Below, piece after piece: positions 1 to 8,619 of a DNA stretch of 64,000 nucleotides. How positions within the stretch are numbered: position 1 is the first letter of the stretch; each line of letters starts with the position of its first letter. The stretch lies in assembly GCA_019351895.1 (NCBI GenBank), contig JABBOH010000002.1, forward strand, positions 95,178-159,177, in the 5' to 3' direction. Below the pieces are notes generated by a model that worked only from the letters and a program-made list of their open reading frames with translations, was not told the DNA's origin and searched no databases. Both the position numbers and the translations under genes were made by a program. Source of the DNA: Pseudomonadota bacterium. GTDB taxonomy: Bacteria > Pseudomonadota > Alphaproteobacteria > Acetobacterales > Acetobacteraceae.

Positions 1-31
1 CGCCCCGGTTCGCGACGAGCAGCTTCCGCAT
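1..31 (-). CDS. Biotin carboxylase, first 10 codons only (cut by window edge)
   Basis: Reading leftwards from an ATG at 31 the only visible residues are MRKLLVANRG. This is the typical opening of acetyl-CoA carboxylase-type biotin carboxylase subunits, whose N-terminal ATP-grasp domain starts KxLVANRGEIA. The ATG overlaps the TGA of the pxpA-like gene by one base (TGATG), so the two are translationally coupled in one operon. Biotin carboxylase genes often sit beside LamB/YcsF and KipI/KipA-type genes, which supports the reading. Everything after codon 10 lies outside the window, so family membership rests on this short match and on context. Confidence 0.6.
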   Translation of the reverse strand, partial: MRKLLVANRG

Positions 32-756
32 CAGGCCGTTCCGCTCCGGATGGCGGCGCGCACAGCCGTCGCGATCTCGACCGCGTTCGGGGTGTCGGAA
101 TGAACGCAGATGGTCTCGGCACCGACCCGCACATCCCTGCCACCGACGGTTTCGGTGAGCCCCTCGCGGATGGCGCGCAAGCAGCGTGCGGCGGCAAGCG
201 CCGGATCAACCGCGTCATGCACCTGGGTGATGATGAGCCGGCCCTCATCGTCGTATTCGAGATCCGCGTAATATTCGGCGAGGAACGCAATGCCCCGCGC
301 CGGATAGACGGTCTCGTGCAGCGTGCCGAGCATGCCAAAGACGGGAACCTTGAAGATCTCGGCGGCATCGCAGACCGCCTGGGCGATGTGGTCCAGCCTC
401 CCGGCCATGCCAAACAGAGAGCCATGCGGCTTGATGTGGTTGAGCGTCATGCCCTCGGCTTCGAGAAAACCCTTGAGCGCGCCGATCTGGTAGATGAGGC
501 AATTCGCCATCTCCTCGCGCTTCATCGCCATCTCGCGCCGCCCGAACCCCTGAAAATCGGGGAGGGACGGATGCGCGCCGACAGCCACGCCGTGCTGCTT
601 CGCGAGCCGGACCGTCGCGCGCATGTGGTTGAAATCGGAGGCATGGAAGCCGCAGGCGACGTTAGCGACATCGATCAGCGGCATCAGCGCCGCATCGTCC
701 CCGAGCTTGTAGAGGCCGAAGGATTCGCCCATGTCGCAGTTGAGCAGGGATGCCAT
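31..756 (-). CDS. pxpA: LamB/YcsF family protein, 5-oxoprolinase subunit A (PxpA)-like
   Basis: The 241-aa product has the usual length of this family. Its hallmarks are NCDMGESFG (residues 6-14), NVACGFHASD (about 32-41), the GAHPSLPDFQGFGRR stretch (about 60-74) and PHGSLFG near the middle. PxpA works with PxpB/PxpC to hydrolyse 5-oxoproline to glutamate with ATP, and paralogues act on other small cyclic amides. PxpB and PxpC are not in the window, but a biotin carboxylase starts immediately downstream, and such carboxylase-linked sets are common. The upstream CobW-type gene ends 12 bases before this start. The substrate is not fixed by sequence: 5-oxoproline is the default and another lactam is possible. 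Confidence 0.85.
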   Translation of the reverse strand: MASLLNCDMGESFGLYKLGDDAALMPLIDVANVACGFHASDFNHMRATVRLAKQHGVAVGAHPSLPDFQGFGRREMAMKREEMANCLIYQIGALKGFLEAEGMTLNHIKPHGSLFGMAGRLDHIAQAVCDAAEIFKVPVFGMLGTLHETVYPARGIAFLAEYYADLEYDDEGRLIITQVHDAVDPALAAARCLRAIREGLTETVGGRDVRVGAETICVHSDTPNAVEIATAVRAAIRSGTA

Positions 757-768
757 GATCAGTCTCCG

Positions 769-1752
769 TCAGGCGTATTCTGGCACATGGCCGAGGAAGG
801 CGCGGGCCGACCGCTCGATCAGTTCCCGCGACAGGTCGCGGACGATGAAGACGAGGCGAGATCGGCGGTCGCCGTCCGGCCATTCATCCAGATGCAGCGG
901 CTGGTGCATGACATGCTGGACGCCATTGATGAAGACCGGATGCTCGGCCCCCGCCACGTCGAGCAGGCCCTTGACGCGCAGGATGCTGGCGCCGTTCGCA
1001 TGCAGCAGCATGGTGAGCCAGATGCCGAGCGTGACCCAATCGACGGGCCGGTCGAAGACCATGCAAAAGCTGTGAACCCCGGCCTCATGGGCGGGTGCAG
1101 ATCGCAGCCGCGACGGCGGCGTGGTCCAGGCGAGCGCTTCGGCGCGCGTATCCGCCTCGGCCAACAGATCTGCCACGTCGAGCGACGGGTCCATCACGAG
1201 ATGCACGGAAGCGCCGGGGTTGATCGCGCGCAAGACGGGGAAAATTGGCTCGGCGCTTGCAATATCCGTCTTGGTCAAGACGAGCCGGTCGGCCACCGCC
1301 ACCTGCTTCGCGAACTCCGGCTGCTGCCGATTTTGCAAGCCAGCATTCACGGCGTCGACCGTCGTGACGACGCGCCCGATGCGGAGGTGATGGCGCAACG
1401 TGGGGTCGGCCGCGACCGTCGAGAGGATCGGCACGGGGTCGGCGAGCCCGGTGCTCTCGACGATGATGCGCGTGAAGGCGGGCACTTCGCCCCGCGCCCG
1501 GCGGTTCAGCAGATCCTTCAGCGCGGCGCCGAGATCGTCCCGCACCGTGCAGCAGATGCAGCCCGAACGCAGCAGCACGGTTTCGCCGTCGATATGCCGG
1601 AGGAGGTGATGGTCGAGCCCGATCTCGCCCAATTCATTGACGAGCACGGCGCTGTCGCCGAGTGCCGGCGTGTCGAGCATCCGCCGCAGCAGCGTCGTCT
1701 TGCCGCTGCCGAGGAAGCCGCTGAGCAGATGAAGCGGCACCCGCTCGCTCAT
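769..1752 (-). CDS. CobW/COG0523 family GTP-dependent metallochaperone
   Basis: The 327-aa protein has a Walker A motif GFLGSGKTT (residues 12-20), VNELGEIGLDH (about 38-48), the family metal-binding loop GCICC (64-68), the ESTGLADP switch region and a C-terminal CobW domain. COG0523 GTPases deliver a metal, usually zinc, to client enzymes. Here the likely clients are the deacetylase-family or PxpA-like proteins of the same operon, which is inference. The frame is open upstream of this ATG, but the ATG at 1752 overlaps the TGA of the preceding 116-aa gene (ATGA) and begins directly before the P-loop, so it was chosen. It is not an adenosylcobalamin biosynthesis gene by context. Confidence 0.9.
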   Translation of the reverse strand: MSERVPLHLLSGFLGSGKTTLLRRMLDTPALGDSAVLVNELGEIGLDHHLLRHIDGETVLLRSGCICCTVRDDLGAALKDLLNRRARGEVPAFTRIIVESTGLADPVPILSTVAADPTLRHHLRIGRVVTTVDAVNAGLQNRQQPEFAKQVAVADRLVLTKTDIASAEPIFPVLRAINPGASVHLVMDPSLDVADLLAEADTRAEALAWTTPPSRLRSAPAHEAGVHSFCMVFDRPVDWVTLGIWLTMLLHANGASILRVKGLLDVAGAEHPVFINGVQHVMHQPLHLDEWPDGDRRSRLVFIVRDLSRELIERSARAFLGHVPEYA

Positions 1753-2099
1753 GGCCGCGCATCGCCTTCCAGCCGCGCGATGAGAACAGGGTCCAGCGGA
1801 TCGCACGGCTTCCCGCGCAGCCGCGCCGCCGCCTGCCAGAGATGGGCGACGTTGTCGACGATCTCCGACCGGCCCGTGCGGGTGGCGATGATATAGGCAT
1901 GAGCCTGCCAGTCGGACGCGGTCAGCCCGAAGGGGGCCAGCACGCGGTTGAGCCCCCTCACCCGCTCCTGCCGTTCCCGCCGCCGCGAAGGCGTGTCGGG
2001 TGCAGCCGGTCCGGATGCGGATGGCGCGGACACGGATGGCCCCGGCACGCCATCCGTCCAATGTGGTGCGTTCCCCACGATGCCGCAGAGCCCGCACAT
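1749..2099 (-). CDS. Unknown 116-aa protein coupled to the CobW-type gene
   Basis: I do not recognise a characterised family. The protein starts MCGLCGIVGNAPHWTDG, then has a Pro/Ser/Ala-rich linker and a helical, basic C-terminal half (RVRGLNRVLAPFGLTASDW, then a tryptophan and several Arg/Leu). The stop overlaps the CobW start (ATGA), and the ATG lies five bases before the deacetylase gene's stop, so it is firmly embedded in the operon. The CxxC near the N-terminus could bind a metal, which would suit a gene translationally coupled to a metallochaperone, but this is inference. The reading frame is supported by the tight junctions at both ends. Confidence 0.7.
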   Translation of the reverse strand: MCGLCGIVGNAPHWTDGVPGPSVSAPSASGPAAPDTPSRRRERQERVRGLNRVLAPFGLTASDWQAHAYIIATRTGRSEIVDNVAHLWQAAARLRGKPCDPLDPVLIARLEGDARP

Positions 2100-2103
2100 G
2101 GCG

Positions 2104-2985
2104 TCACGCCTTCCGGGGGAAGCGCGCGGAAAAGTCGTCCGCCATCTCGTTCATCGTCACGAAGCGCACACCCTCATGCCCCTTGATGTACTCATAAAGC
2201 CGCTCAAGCATCAGCAGGACTTGCGGCCGCCCGGAAACATCCGGGTGGATGGTGATCGGGAACACCGCATAATCCATCTCGCGATACACCCAGTCGAACT
2301 GATCGCGCCACATCTGCTCAATGTCGCGCGGGTTGACGAAGCCGTGGCTGTTCGGTGCCTTCTTGATGAACATCATCGGCGGCAGATCATCGAGGTACCA
2401 GTTGGCCGGAATCTCGATCAGCCCGGTCTCGTGGCCGCGCTTCAGCGGCGTCATCCAGCTATCGGGCTTCGCGGAATAGTCGATCCGCGTCCAGCTGTCG
2501 CCGACGCGCACATAGTAGGGCGTGAAGTCATCGTGCATAAGGCTGTGGTCGTATTTGATCCCGCGCTCGACCAGCAACTCGTTCGTGACGGGGCTGAACT
2601 CCCACCACGGCGCCACATAGCCGGTCGGTGGCTTGCCGGCGAGCTTCGTGACCAGTCCTATGCACTTGTCGAGGATCGCCTCCTCCTGGTCGCGCGTCAT
2701 CGCGATCGGGTTCTCATGGCTGTAGCCGTGAATGCCGATCTCGTGCCCGGCATCGGCCACCGCCTGCATCTGCGCGGGAAAAGTCTCGATCGAGTGCCCC
2801 GGAATGAACCAGGTGGTCTTGATGCCGAAGCGCTCGAACATCTTCAGCAGGCGCGGGCTGCCGACCTCGCCCGCGAACAGGCCGCGGCTGATGTCGTCTG
2901 GGCTGTCCTCGCCCCCATAGGAGCCGAGCCAGCCGGCCACCGCGTCCACGTCGATGCCGAAACCACAAAGGATGTCCTTCGCCAT
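2104..2985 (-). CDS. Polysaccharide deacetylase (CE4/PuuE-like) family hydrolase
   Basis: This 293-aa protein has the NodB-homology fold signature of metal-dependent N-deacylases: aspartates at 12 and 14 in GFGIDVDA, and [12 protein letters not shown] (81-91) with the metal-binding pair His86/His90. APWWEFSP and HPDVSGRP follow, and the C-terminus carries the usual [12 protein letters not shown]. There is no signal peptide, so it acts in the cytoplasm, like the allantoinase PuuE branch, rather than on cell-wall glycans. Its place between an amino-compound importer and CobW/PxpA genes suggests hydrolysis of an imported amide or cyclic amide. The exact substrate is unknown. It ends five bases before the 116-aa gene and begins three bases after the upstream ATPase gene. 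Confidence 0.85.
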   Translation of the reverse strand: MAKDILCGFGIDVDAVAGWLGSYGGEDSPDDISRGLFAGEVGSPRLLKMFERFGIKTTWFIPGHSIETFPAQMQAVADAGHEIGIHGYSHENPIAMTRDQEEAILDKCIGLVTKLAGKPPTGYVAPWWEFSPVTNELLVERGIKYDHSLMHDDFTPYYVRVGDSWTRIDYSAKPDSWMTPLKRGHETGLIEIPANWYLDDLPPMMFIKKAPNSHGFVNPRDIEQMWRDQFDWVYREMDYAVFPITIHPDVSGRPQVLLMLERLYEYIKGHEGVRFVTMNEMADDFSARFPRKA

Positions 2986-2988
2986 GAT

Positions 2989-4107
2989 CTATTTCTTCCC
3001 CTGTTGTTGTTCTGCGGCGACGATCGTCGCCTCTTCCGGGCGGAGCCCGATGAGCAGCGGGTTGCCGGGTGCGAGCCCCTCCGCGCTGCCTTGGCCGGTG
3101 TGGCCTTCGAGCAGAATCTCCCGCCCGTCGGCCAGTGCCGCGCGGATCAGCCGCGTATGCGCCACCACCTCCACCGCCAGGACGCGCGCGGACAGCACGT
3201 TGCCATCATACTGCGCCACGAGGCGGTCGTGATCCGCGCCGTCGCGGTGCGGCTCCAGCGCCTCTGACGGCAGCACGATCTGCGCGGCATCGCCACGGCG
3301 GAGCAGCGCGTTTGCGACGACGCCGCGCATCGGGCCGTAGGGCGTCTCGATCGAGCCGCTCGCGTCCGTGAGCTTGCCGCCGACGAGCGTGTTGCGCCCG
3401 ATGAAACGCGCGACGAAGGGCGTTTGCGGGCGTGTATAGAGATCGACCGGCCGGCTCACCTGCTCGATCCGTCCGCGGTTCATCACGACGATGCGGTCCG
3501 ACAGCACGAGCGCTTCCGATTGCGCGTGCGTCACGAAGATAAAGGTGATGCCGAGCGTCCGCTGCAGCAGCTTCAACTCGTTCTGGATCGAGCGCCTGAG
3601 ATTGGCGTCGAGCGCGCCGAGCGGTTCGTCGAGCAGCAGAATCTGCGGCTCGACGACGAGGCCGCGGGCCAGCGCAACGCGCTGCCTCTGACCGCCGGAA
3701 AGACCCGCCTCGCGCCGGTCCGCGATATCCAGGAGGTCGAGCTTCTCCATGATCCGGCGAGAGCGTTCGGCACGCTCGGCAGGCTTTACGCCGCGCGCCG
3801 CCAGCCCGTACTCGATGTTCCTGGCCACGCTCATATGCGGAAACAACGCGAAGTTCTGGAAGATGGTCGAGGTCGGGCGCTTCTCCGGCGGCATGTCGTT
3901 GATCCGCTGGCCGCGGATAAACACATCGCCGGCAGTGATCGACTCGAAGCCCGCGATCATGCGCAAGGTCGTGGTCTTGCCGCAGCCGGACGGGCCGACC
4001 AGGGAGACGAACTCCCCCTGCTCGACCGTCAGCGCCACGTCCTGGACGGCGGTCGCACCGTTCGGATAGGTCTTGCGCAGACCGATAAGTTCGAGATCCG
4101 CGATCAT
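2989..4107 (-). CDS. ABC transporter ATP-binding protein (PotA-like), first of two
   Basis: This 372-aa ATPase energises a polyamine/opine/peptide-type importer. Visible motifs are Walker A GPSGCGKTT (38-46), Q-loop Gln84, signature LSGGQ (136-140), Walker B ILLLDEP (156-162), D-loop GALD and switch His194. A C-terminal TOBE-like region starts near 250, as in PotA. The stop lies three bases before the deacetylase start, and the start is one base after the binding-protein stop. The operon encodes a second ATPase of the same length at 8616-9734. The two could form a heterodimer, or one could serve a different permease pair. Confidence 0.9.
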   Translation of the reverse strand: MIADLELIGLRKTYPNGATAVQDVALTVEQGEFVSLVGPSGCGKTTTLRMIAGFESITAGDVFIRGQRINDMPPEKRPTSTIFQNFALFPHMSVARNIEYGLAARGVKPAERAERSRRIMEKLDLLDIADRREAGLSGGQRQRVALARGLVVEPQILLLDEPLGALDANLRRSIQNELKLLQRTLGITFIFVTHAQSEALVLSDRIVVMNRGRIEQVSRPVDLYTRPQTPFVARFIGRNTLVGGKLTDASGSIETPYGPMRGVVANALLRRGDAAQIVLPSEALEPHRDGADHDRLVAQYDGNVLSARVLAVEVVAHTRLIRAALADGREILLEGHTGQGSAEGLAPGNPLLIGLRPEEATIVAAEQQQGKK

Positions 4108-4108
4108 G

Positions 4109-5341
4109 CTACGCGCTCAGGAACTCATCCCATTTCTGGATCAGGTAGTCGTACTGGTCGGGCCACTGATGCCAGTAGGCGACATGCGCCGCGCGCTCCT
4201 CAAGCGAGCCGCCGTCGCGCAGGTCCCCGGGGTTGATGCCGCGCCAGGGCGCTTCCTTCCAAGGTTGACCGAGATACCAGAAAGCGTAGCGGTCGGGCGC
4301 CATCACCTTCTCGATGTTCGTCGTCGGCGAGTAGTATCCCTGCTCGGAGACCGTGATACCGGGAGGACCCGACAACCAGTAATCGGCGTAAGCGATCACG
4401 GCGTCCTTGTTCGGTGTCCCCGCGATCATGGCGGGACCGATCGCCCAGGCGCGATAGCCTTCCTTAGGCACTGCGTATTTGCACGGCTTGCCCTGCGCCT
4501 TCACCGCCATCACCGCCGGCTGCCAGGCATCGCAAACCACCATCTCGCCCGAAGCAAGGAGGTTCACGAGCTCACCGAAATCGCCCCATAGCGCGCGGAA
4601 CTGACCGTTCTTCTTCTTCGCGATCAGGAATTTTGCCGCCTCGGTGATCGCCTCTTTCGGCGGGTTGCCGGGGTTCTTGACCTCCAACATGCCGAGGGTG
4701 TTCATCGCGAGAATCGCTTGGCCGAAGGCGATGAGCGGGTCGGTGTTGAGACCGGATTTGCCCCGAAACTTGTCGTCGAACAGGCAGGTCCAGGTGTTGG
4801 CTTCCTCGGCGGTCACCTTGTCCGGATTGTAGCCGATGCTGTCGTAGTTATAGACGGCGGGGACCATGTAGAGCTTGGTGTGAGCGTCGTCTTCCCAAAT
4901 CTGGCCGACGATCTGCGCCTTGACGGGCCATTTCGGGCTCGGGGTCGTGAAGGTCGAGCGGATGTTCGCCCAGTTCTTGATCTCCGAAGTCGGGATCGGA
5001 GCATCCTTGTTGGTCTCGATCAAAGCCGGCAGACGTTCGCCGATGATCTCCCAGCAGTCGAAATCCTTGGACCCCGACAGGATCTTCGTCTGCGCGTCAG
5101 GATAGGTCGCGGCGGTGCCGCTGACGCCGCCGACGCCGCTTTCCTTCTTGAAGTCCTGCAGGATGCGGTCCTGCACCGTCACCGACAGGCCGATCGTGCG
5201 CAGGTGCTCGTTGCCGAGCCCGGTCGCTGCCATTGCGTGACGCATGGAACCCAGGATCGGGGCGCCCCCGAGTGCCGCGAAACCTACGGTGGCGGCGCTT
5301 CCGCGAAGTAGCGAGCGCCGGTCCAGCTTTGTCTTATCCAT
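4109..5341 (-). CDS. Extracellular solute-binding protein (PotD-like), Tat-exported
   Basis: The 410-aa product starts with a twin-arginine signal, DRRSLLRG at 7-14, followed by a hydrophobic stretch and a probable cleavage near residue 38 (after AMA). This means it is exported folded to the periplasm. The mature part looks like a family 1/PotD-type binding protein for polyamines, opines or short amides. Aromatic-rich segments such as WEIIGERLP and CDAWQPAVMAV are seen, but none fixes the ligand. It lies 14 bases downstream of an SDR gene and directly upstream of an ATPase gene in the same operon. Its position after two oxidoreductases, away from the permeases, is unusual for a binding protein. 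Confidence 0.88.
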   Translation of the reverse strand: MDKTKLDRRSLLRGSAATVGFAALGGAPILGSMRHAMAATGLGNEHLRTIGLSVTVQDRILQDFKKESGVGGVSGTAATYPDAQTKILSGSKDFDCWEIIGERLPALIETNKDAPIPTSEIKNWANIRSTFTTPSPKWPVKAQIVGQIWEDDAHTKLYMVPAVYNYDSIGYNPDKVTAEEANTWTCLFDDKFRGKSGLNTDPLIAFGQAILAMNTLGMLEVKNPGNPPKEAITEAAKFLIAKKKNGQFRALWGDFGELVNLLASGEMVVCDAWQPAVMAVKAQGKPCKYAVPKEGYRAWAIGPAMIAGTPNKDAVIAYADYWLSGPPGITVSEQGYYSPTTNIEKVMAPDRYAFWYLGQPWKEAPWRGINPGDLRDGGSLEERAAHVAYWHQWPDQYDYLIQKWDEFLSA

Positions 5342-5356
5342 AAAACTTCCTCGCTT

Positions 5357-6112
5357 CTAATATCGGCCGACCAGAAGGCCGCCATCCACCGCTATCACCT
5401 GACCGGTGACGTAGCGGGCAGCCTCGGATGCCAGGAACAGGATGACATCCGCGATGTCCTCGGGCTCGCCCAGGCGGCCCATCGGAATGAAGGCAGGTGC
5501 GGCCTCGGCGCCCGCCGCTCCCAGCGAATGCTCCTCGGACAGAAGCTGCGCCGTGCGGATGTAGCCGGGCGCGATGCCGTTCACGCGAATGCCCTGGGAG
5601 GCGAGTTCCACCGCCATGGCGCGCACAAGCCCCACGACGCCGGCCTTGGCGGCCGAGTAATGCACATGCTCGTCCCAGCCATAGGCGATGCCCATGATCG
5701 ATGAGAGCGCGACCATCGTGCCCGCGCCGCGCGCACGCATACCCGGCACGGCGCGGCGGAACACGCGCAGCACGCCCTTGAGGTCGATGTCGAGCGTATG
5801 ATCCCAGAGCGCGTCCGTCATCGTCTCGATCGGCACGCGATGCGCGATGCCCGCATTGGCGACGACCGTATCGACGCCGCCGAGGGTTGCTTCGGCATGA
5901 GCGAAGATCGCGTCGACCATCTCCGTGCTTCTCACGTCGAGCGCGTGGAAGCTCGCGCGGCCGCCGCCAGAGACGATCTCGGCCGCGACCGCCTCGCCCT
6001 CGGCTGTGAGCACATCCGTCACCAGAACATGCGCGCCCGCGCGTCCGAAGGCTTTCGCCGTCGCGCGCCCAATGCCGATGCCGGCGCCCGTGATCAGAAC
6101 CGTGCTCGTCAT
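5357..6112 (-). CDS. Short-chain dehydrogenase/reductase (SDR)
   Basis: The 251-aa classical SDR carries the cofactor motif TGAGIGIG (8-15), NAG at 87-89, catalytic Ser138, Tyr152 and Lys156 (YSAAK) and the C-terminal VTGQVIAVDGG. The frame is open upstream, but the ATG at 6112 overlaps the TGA of the neighbouring SDR gene (ATGA) and precedes the Rossmann strand at the usual distance. It probably oxidises or reduces a hydroxy/oxo intermediate of the imported compound. An NAD(H) preference is suggested by Asp33 after the second strand (VTDV). Two SDRs in tandem suggest successive or paired redox steps. The substrate is unknown. Confidence 0.9.
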   Translation of the reverse strand: MTSTVLITGAGIGIGRATAKAFGRAGAHVLVTDVLTAEGEAVAAEIVSGGGRASFHALDVRSTEMVDAIFAHAEATLGGVDTVVANAGIAHRVPIETMTDALWDHTLDIDLKGVLRVFRRAVPGMRARGAGTMVALSSIMGIAYGWDEHVHYSAAKAGVVGLVRAMAVELASQGIRVNGIAPGYIRTAQLLSEEHSLGAAGAEAAPAFIPMGRLGEPEDIADVILFLASEAARYVTGQVIAVDGGLLVGRY

Positions 6113-6849
6113 AGCATCACATCCCCTGAGTTCGGGCCGAGCGTCTGGCCGACGTAGATCTTTGCCGCCGGCGACGCGAGGAAGGCGACCGTTTCCGCCA
6201 CATCCTCGGGGTCGCCGAAGCGGCCGAGCGGCAATTCGGCCGTCTTCGTCCGCCGCCACTCCTCCGACAGCGACATCGAAAGCTCGGTCGCGATCGGACC
6301 GGGTGCCACCGCGTTCACCCGCACGCCTCGGTTGCTCACCTCACGCGCCAGCGACTTGGTGAAACCGATGATGCCGGCCTTGGCGGCGCTGTAGTGGCAA
6401 AGATCGACGCCGCCGATCTGCCCGAGCTGGCTCGCGATGTTGACGATGACGCCATCGGCGGCGGCCAGCATCGGCGCGATCACCGCGTGGGTGCAGAGAA
6501 AGGTTCCGCGCAGGTGCACGGCGATCATGCGGTCCCAGTCCGAGACGCCGAGCGTCTCGAACCGGCCCTGATGCACGTAGCCCGCATTGTTAACGAGCAG
6601 CGTGCAGTCGCCAAAGGCCTCGTGGCAGGCTTCCACCATTCCGGCCACGGCATGCTCGTCGCTCACATCGACCGCTGCCGCCACGGCATTCGCGCCAAGT
6701 CCGGCCGCCACCGTCTCGGCTCCCTCCAGGTTGAGGTCGGCCACAATCACGCGCGCGCCGGCGGCGACCAGCCTCGTCGCGATGGCGCGTCCGATGCCCG
6801 AGGCGGAGCCGGTGACGATCGCGACATGCTCGTTCAGGGCACGGACCAT
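6109..6849 (-). CDS. Short-chain dehydrogenase/reductase (SDR), second copy
   Basis: The 246-aa SDR has TGSASGIG (13-20), NNAG (87-90), Ser140, Tyr153 and Lys157. An acidic Asp38 after strand two (VIVADLN) points to NAD(H). It is clearly related to the next gene, though the two differ enough to be more than a recent duplicate. Its start at 6849 shares one base with the permease stop (TGATG) and its stop overlaps the next start, so it is strictly co-translated. The C-terminus (YVGQTLGPNSGDVML) replaces the usual VDGG motif. The substrate is unknown. Confidence 0.9.
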   Translation of the reverse strand: MVRALNEHVAIVTGSASGIGRAIATRLVAAGARVIVADLNLEGAETVAAGLGANAVAAAVDVSDEHAVAGMVEACHEAFGDCTLLVNNAGYVHQGRFETLGVSDWDRMIAVHLRGTFLCTHAVIAPMLAAADGVIVNIASQLGQIGGVDLCHYSAAKAGIIGFTKSLAREVSNRGVRVNAVAPGPIATELSMSLSEEWRRTKTAELPLGRFGDPEDVAETVAFLASPAAKIYVGQTLGPNSGDVML

Positions 6850-7700
6850 CAGGCAATCTCCTCCTGCACCGCGACCCTGCGGGCGCGGCGCACGCTCAAT
6901 GTCATCAGGGTGGCGTAGACGGCCAGCAGTGCGAAGGAGAACAGCGTCGTCAGCACACCGAAGGCGAACAGGTTCGGGTGAATCTCGACCGAGAAAGTAC
7001 CGTAGATCGCGAGGGGCAATGTCAGATCGCCGCCCGAGGCGAAGAGCGTGCGCGGAAACTCGTCGTAGCTCAGCGTGAAGGCGAAGAGCATCGAACTCAA
7101 CACCCCCGGGAAGATGAGCGGGAAGGTGATGCGCCGGAAGGTCGTCACGGGCGACACGCCGAGGCTCCAGGCGGCTTCCTCGACCGAGCGGTCGAAGCGA
7201 TTGAAGATTGCCAGCATCACCAGAAACGAAAATGGATAGGTGTAGACGACATGGACCAGGAACACCGTGCCCCACCACGTCCGGTCGATACCGACGTAGT
7301 TGGCGGTGAGCGCCATGCCGAGGCCCACGAGCACGCCCGGCACCATCATGCCGAGCACGACAAGGTAGAAGACGACGCCTGATCCACGAAAATGGCGGCG
7401 GAACGCCTGCGCTGTCATCGTGCCCAGGACGGTCGACACCACCATCGTCGTCAACGCGAGCGCGAGCGAGCGCAGCAGCGCACCGCCGAGCGGAAGCGGC
7501 GCCACGCTCGATGCCGGCACGAGATTGAAAAGCTGGCGATACCAGTAGATCGACCAATGCTCGATCGGGAATTGCGGTCCGCCCTCCGGCCCCGACTGGA
7601 ACGACAGAATGGCTAGCACGACCATCGGGCTATAGAGGAAGACCAGGAACAGAGCGGTCCAGCCGGTCAGCAGTCCGCGCAGGATGGGTTGACGTTCCAC
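6849..7700 (-). CDS. ABC transporter permease (PotC-like)
   Basis: This 283-aa inner-membrane permease has about six hydrophobic segments. The first is TALFLVFLYSPMVVLAIL near the N-terminus, typical of PotC/YdcV proteins. An EAAWSLG-type EAA loop, which docks on the ATPase, is visible around two thirds of the length (VEEAAWSLGVSPVTTFRRIT). It starts one base after the stop of the other permease and overlaps the downstream SDR start. With the 305-aa permease it forms the membrane channel of the importer. Confidence 0.9.
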   Translation of the reverse strand: MERQPILRGLLTGWTALFLVFLYSPMVVLAILSFQSGPEGGPQFPIEHWSIYWYRQLFNLVPASSVAPLPLGGALLRSLALALTTMVVSTVLGTMTAQAFRRHFRGSGVVFYLVVLGMMVPGVLVGLGMALTANYVGIDRTWWGTVFLVHVVYTYPFSFLVMLAIFNRFDRSVEEAAWSLGVSPVTTFRRITFPLIFPGVLSSMLFAFTLSYDEFPRTLFASGGDLTLPLAIYGTFSVEIHPNLFAFGVLTTLFSFALLAVYATLMTLSVRRARRVAVQEEIA

Positions 7701-7701
7701 C

Positions 7702-8619
7702 TCAGATCTCCCGCCGCAGATTGACGATGCGCAGAAGCGCCACGACCGTCACCGCCATCAGCACTGTCAGGATCACGCCGCAGACCGATGCAAAGGCCCA
7801 CTTCAAAGAACCCACTTGAGTTACGATGATGTTGCCGAGAAGATTGACCTTCCCGCCCGAAAGTGCGGATGGCGTCGCGAACTCGCCCAGCACCATCACC
7901 GAGACGAAGATGGAACCGACGACGATCCCGGGCAGGCTCAACGGCAGGATGATCGTGAAGAAGATGCGCGCGGTGCTCGCTCCCAAATCGCGCGCCGCCT
8001 CGATCAGGCTGCGGTCGATGCGGGAGACCATGAAGGCGACCGGCCCCACCATGAAGACCACGTAGATCTGCACCATGCCGATGACGACGCTGTATTGCGT
8101 GAACAGCAGCGCCTCGATCGGTTGTTGGATCAGCCCGAGCTTGAGCAGGATGATGTTGACCGCGCCCTCCGTCCCCAGCATCGGCCTCCAGGCGACGACG
8201 CGGATCAGGAAAGAGGTCCAGAACGGCACGACGCACAACACGAGCAGCGACGTCTGCAGCGTCTTGTTGCGCACGAAAAGTCCGATGAAGACGGCGACCG
8301 GATAACCGATGGCAAGGATCAGCGCGAGGGTGATGAACCACAGCCGCACCGTCGTCAGCAGGGAATCGAGGTAAGTCGGCGTGCTGAAAAACGCCTCCCA
8401 GCTGTCCAGCGTCAGCGTCGAATCGATCGAGAAGGTGTGCTGGGTCCAGAAGCTGACATAGATCATCATCAGCATCGGCAGCACGAGGCAAAGCGTCATC
8501 CAGATCACGCCGGGGGCGAGCAACATCCAGCTGCCCAGCGCCTGCCGCCTTGCTGCGCGGCCAGAGGACGCCGCCTCGCCCGCCATCGGCACGACCTCAG
8601 CCTGCGTCGTGGTGCTCAT
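7702..8619 (-). CDS. ABC transporter permease (PotB-like)
   Basis: The 305-aa protein has a basic cytoplasmic N-terminus and then a first membrane span (SWMLLAPGVIWMTLCLVLP) typical of PotB/YdcU permeases. Five more spans follow. The EAA motif reads LIEAARDLGASTARIFFTI, the interface with an ATP-binding subunit. The start overlaps the upstream ATPase stop by four bases (ATGA), and the stop is one base before the PotC-like start. This arrangement says ATPase 2 (8616-9734) is the natural partner of the permease pair. Confidence 0.9.
   Translation of the reverse strand: MSTTTQAEVVPMAGEAASSGRAARRQALGSWMLLAPGVIWMTLCLVLPMLMMIYVSFWTQHTFSIDSTLTLDSWEAFFSTPTYLDSLLTTVRLWFITLALILAIGYPVAVFIGLFVRNKTLQTSLLVLCVVPFWTSFLIRVVAWRPMLGTEGAVNIILLKLGLIQQPIEALLFTQYSVVIGMVQIYVVFMVGPVAFMVSRIDRSLIEAARDLGASTARIFFTIILPLSLPGIVVGSIFVSVMVLGEFATPSALSGGKVNLLGNIIVTQVGSLKWAFASVCGVILTVLMAVTVVALLRIVNLRREI

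Noticed and set aside
100-1896. 598-aa plus-strand open frame
   Set aside because: It lies opposite pxpA and the CobW-type gene, whose motifs are intact. The composition is typical of a shadow frame.
1749-2099. MCGLCG start read as a class II glutamine amidotransferase (Cys2 nucleophile)
   Set aside because: The protein is only 116 aa and has none of the other amidotransferase blocks, so the resemblance is limited to the first residues.
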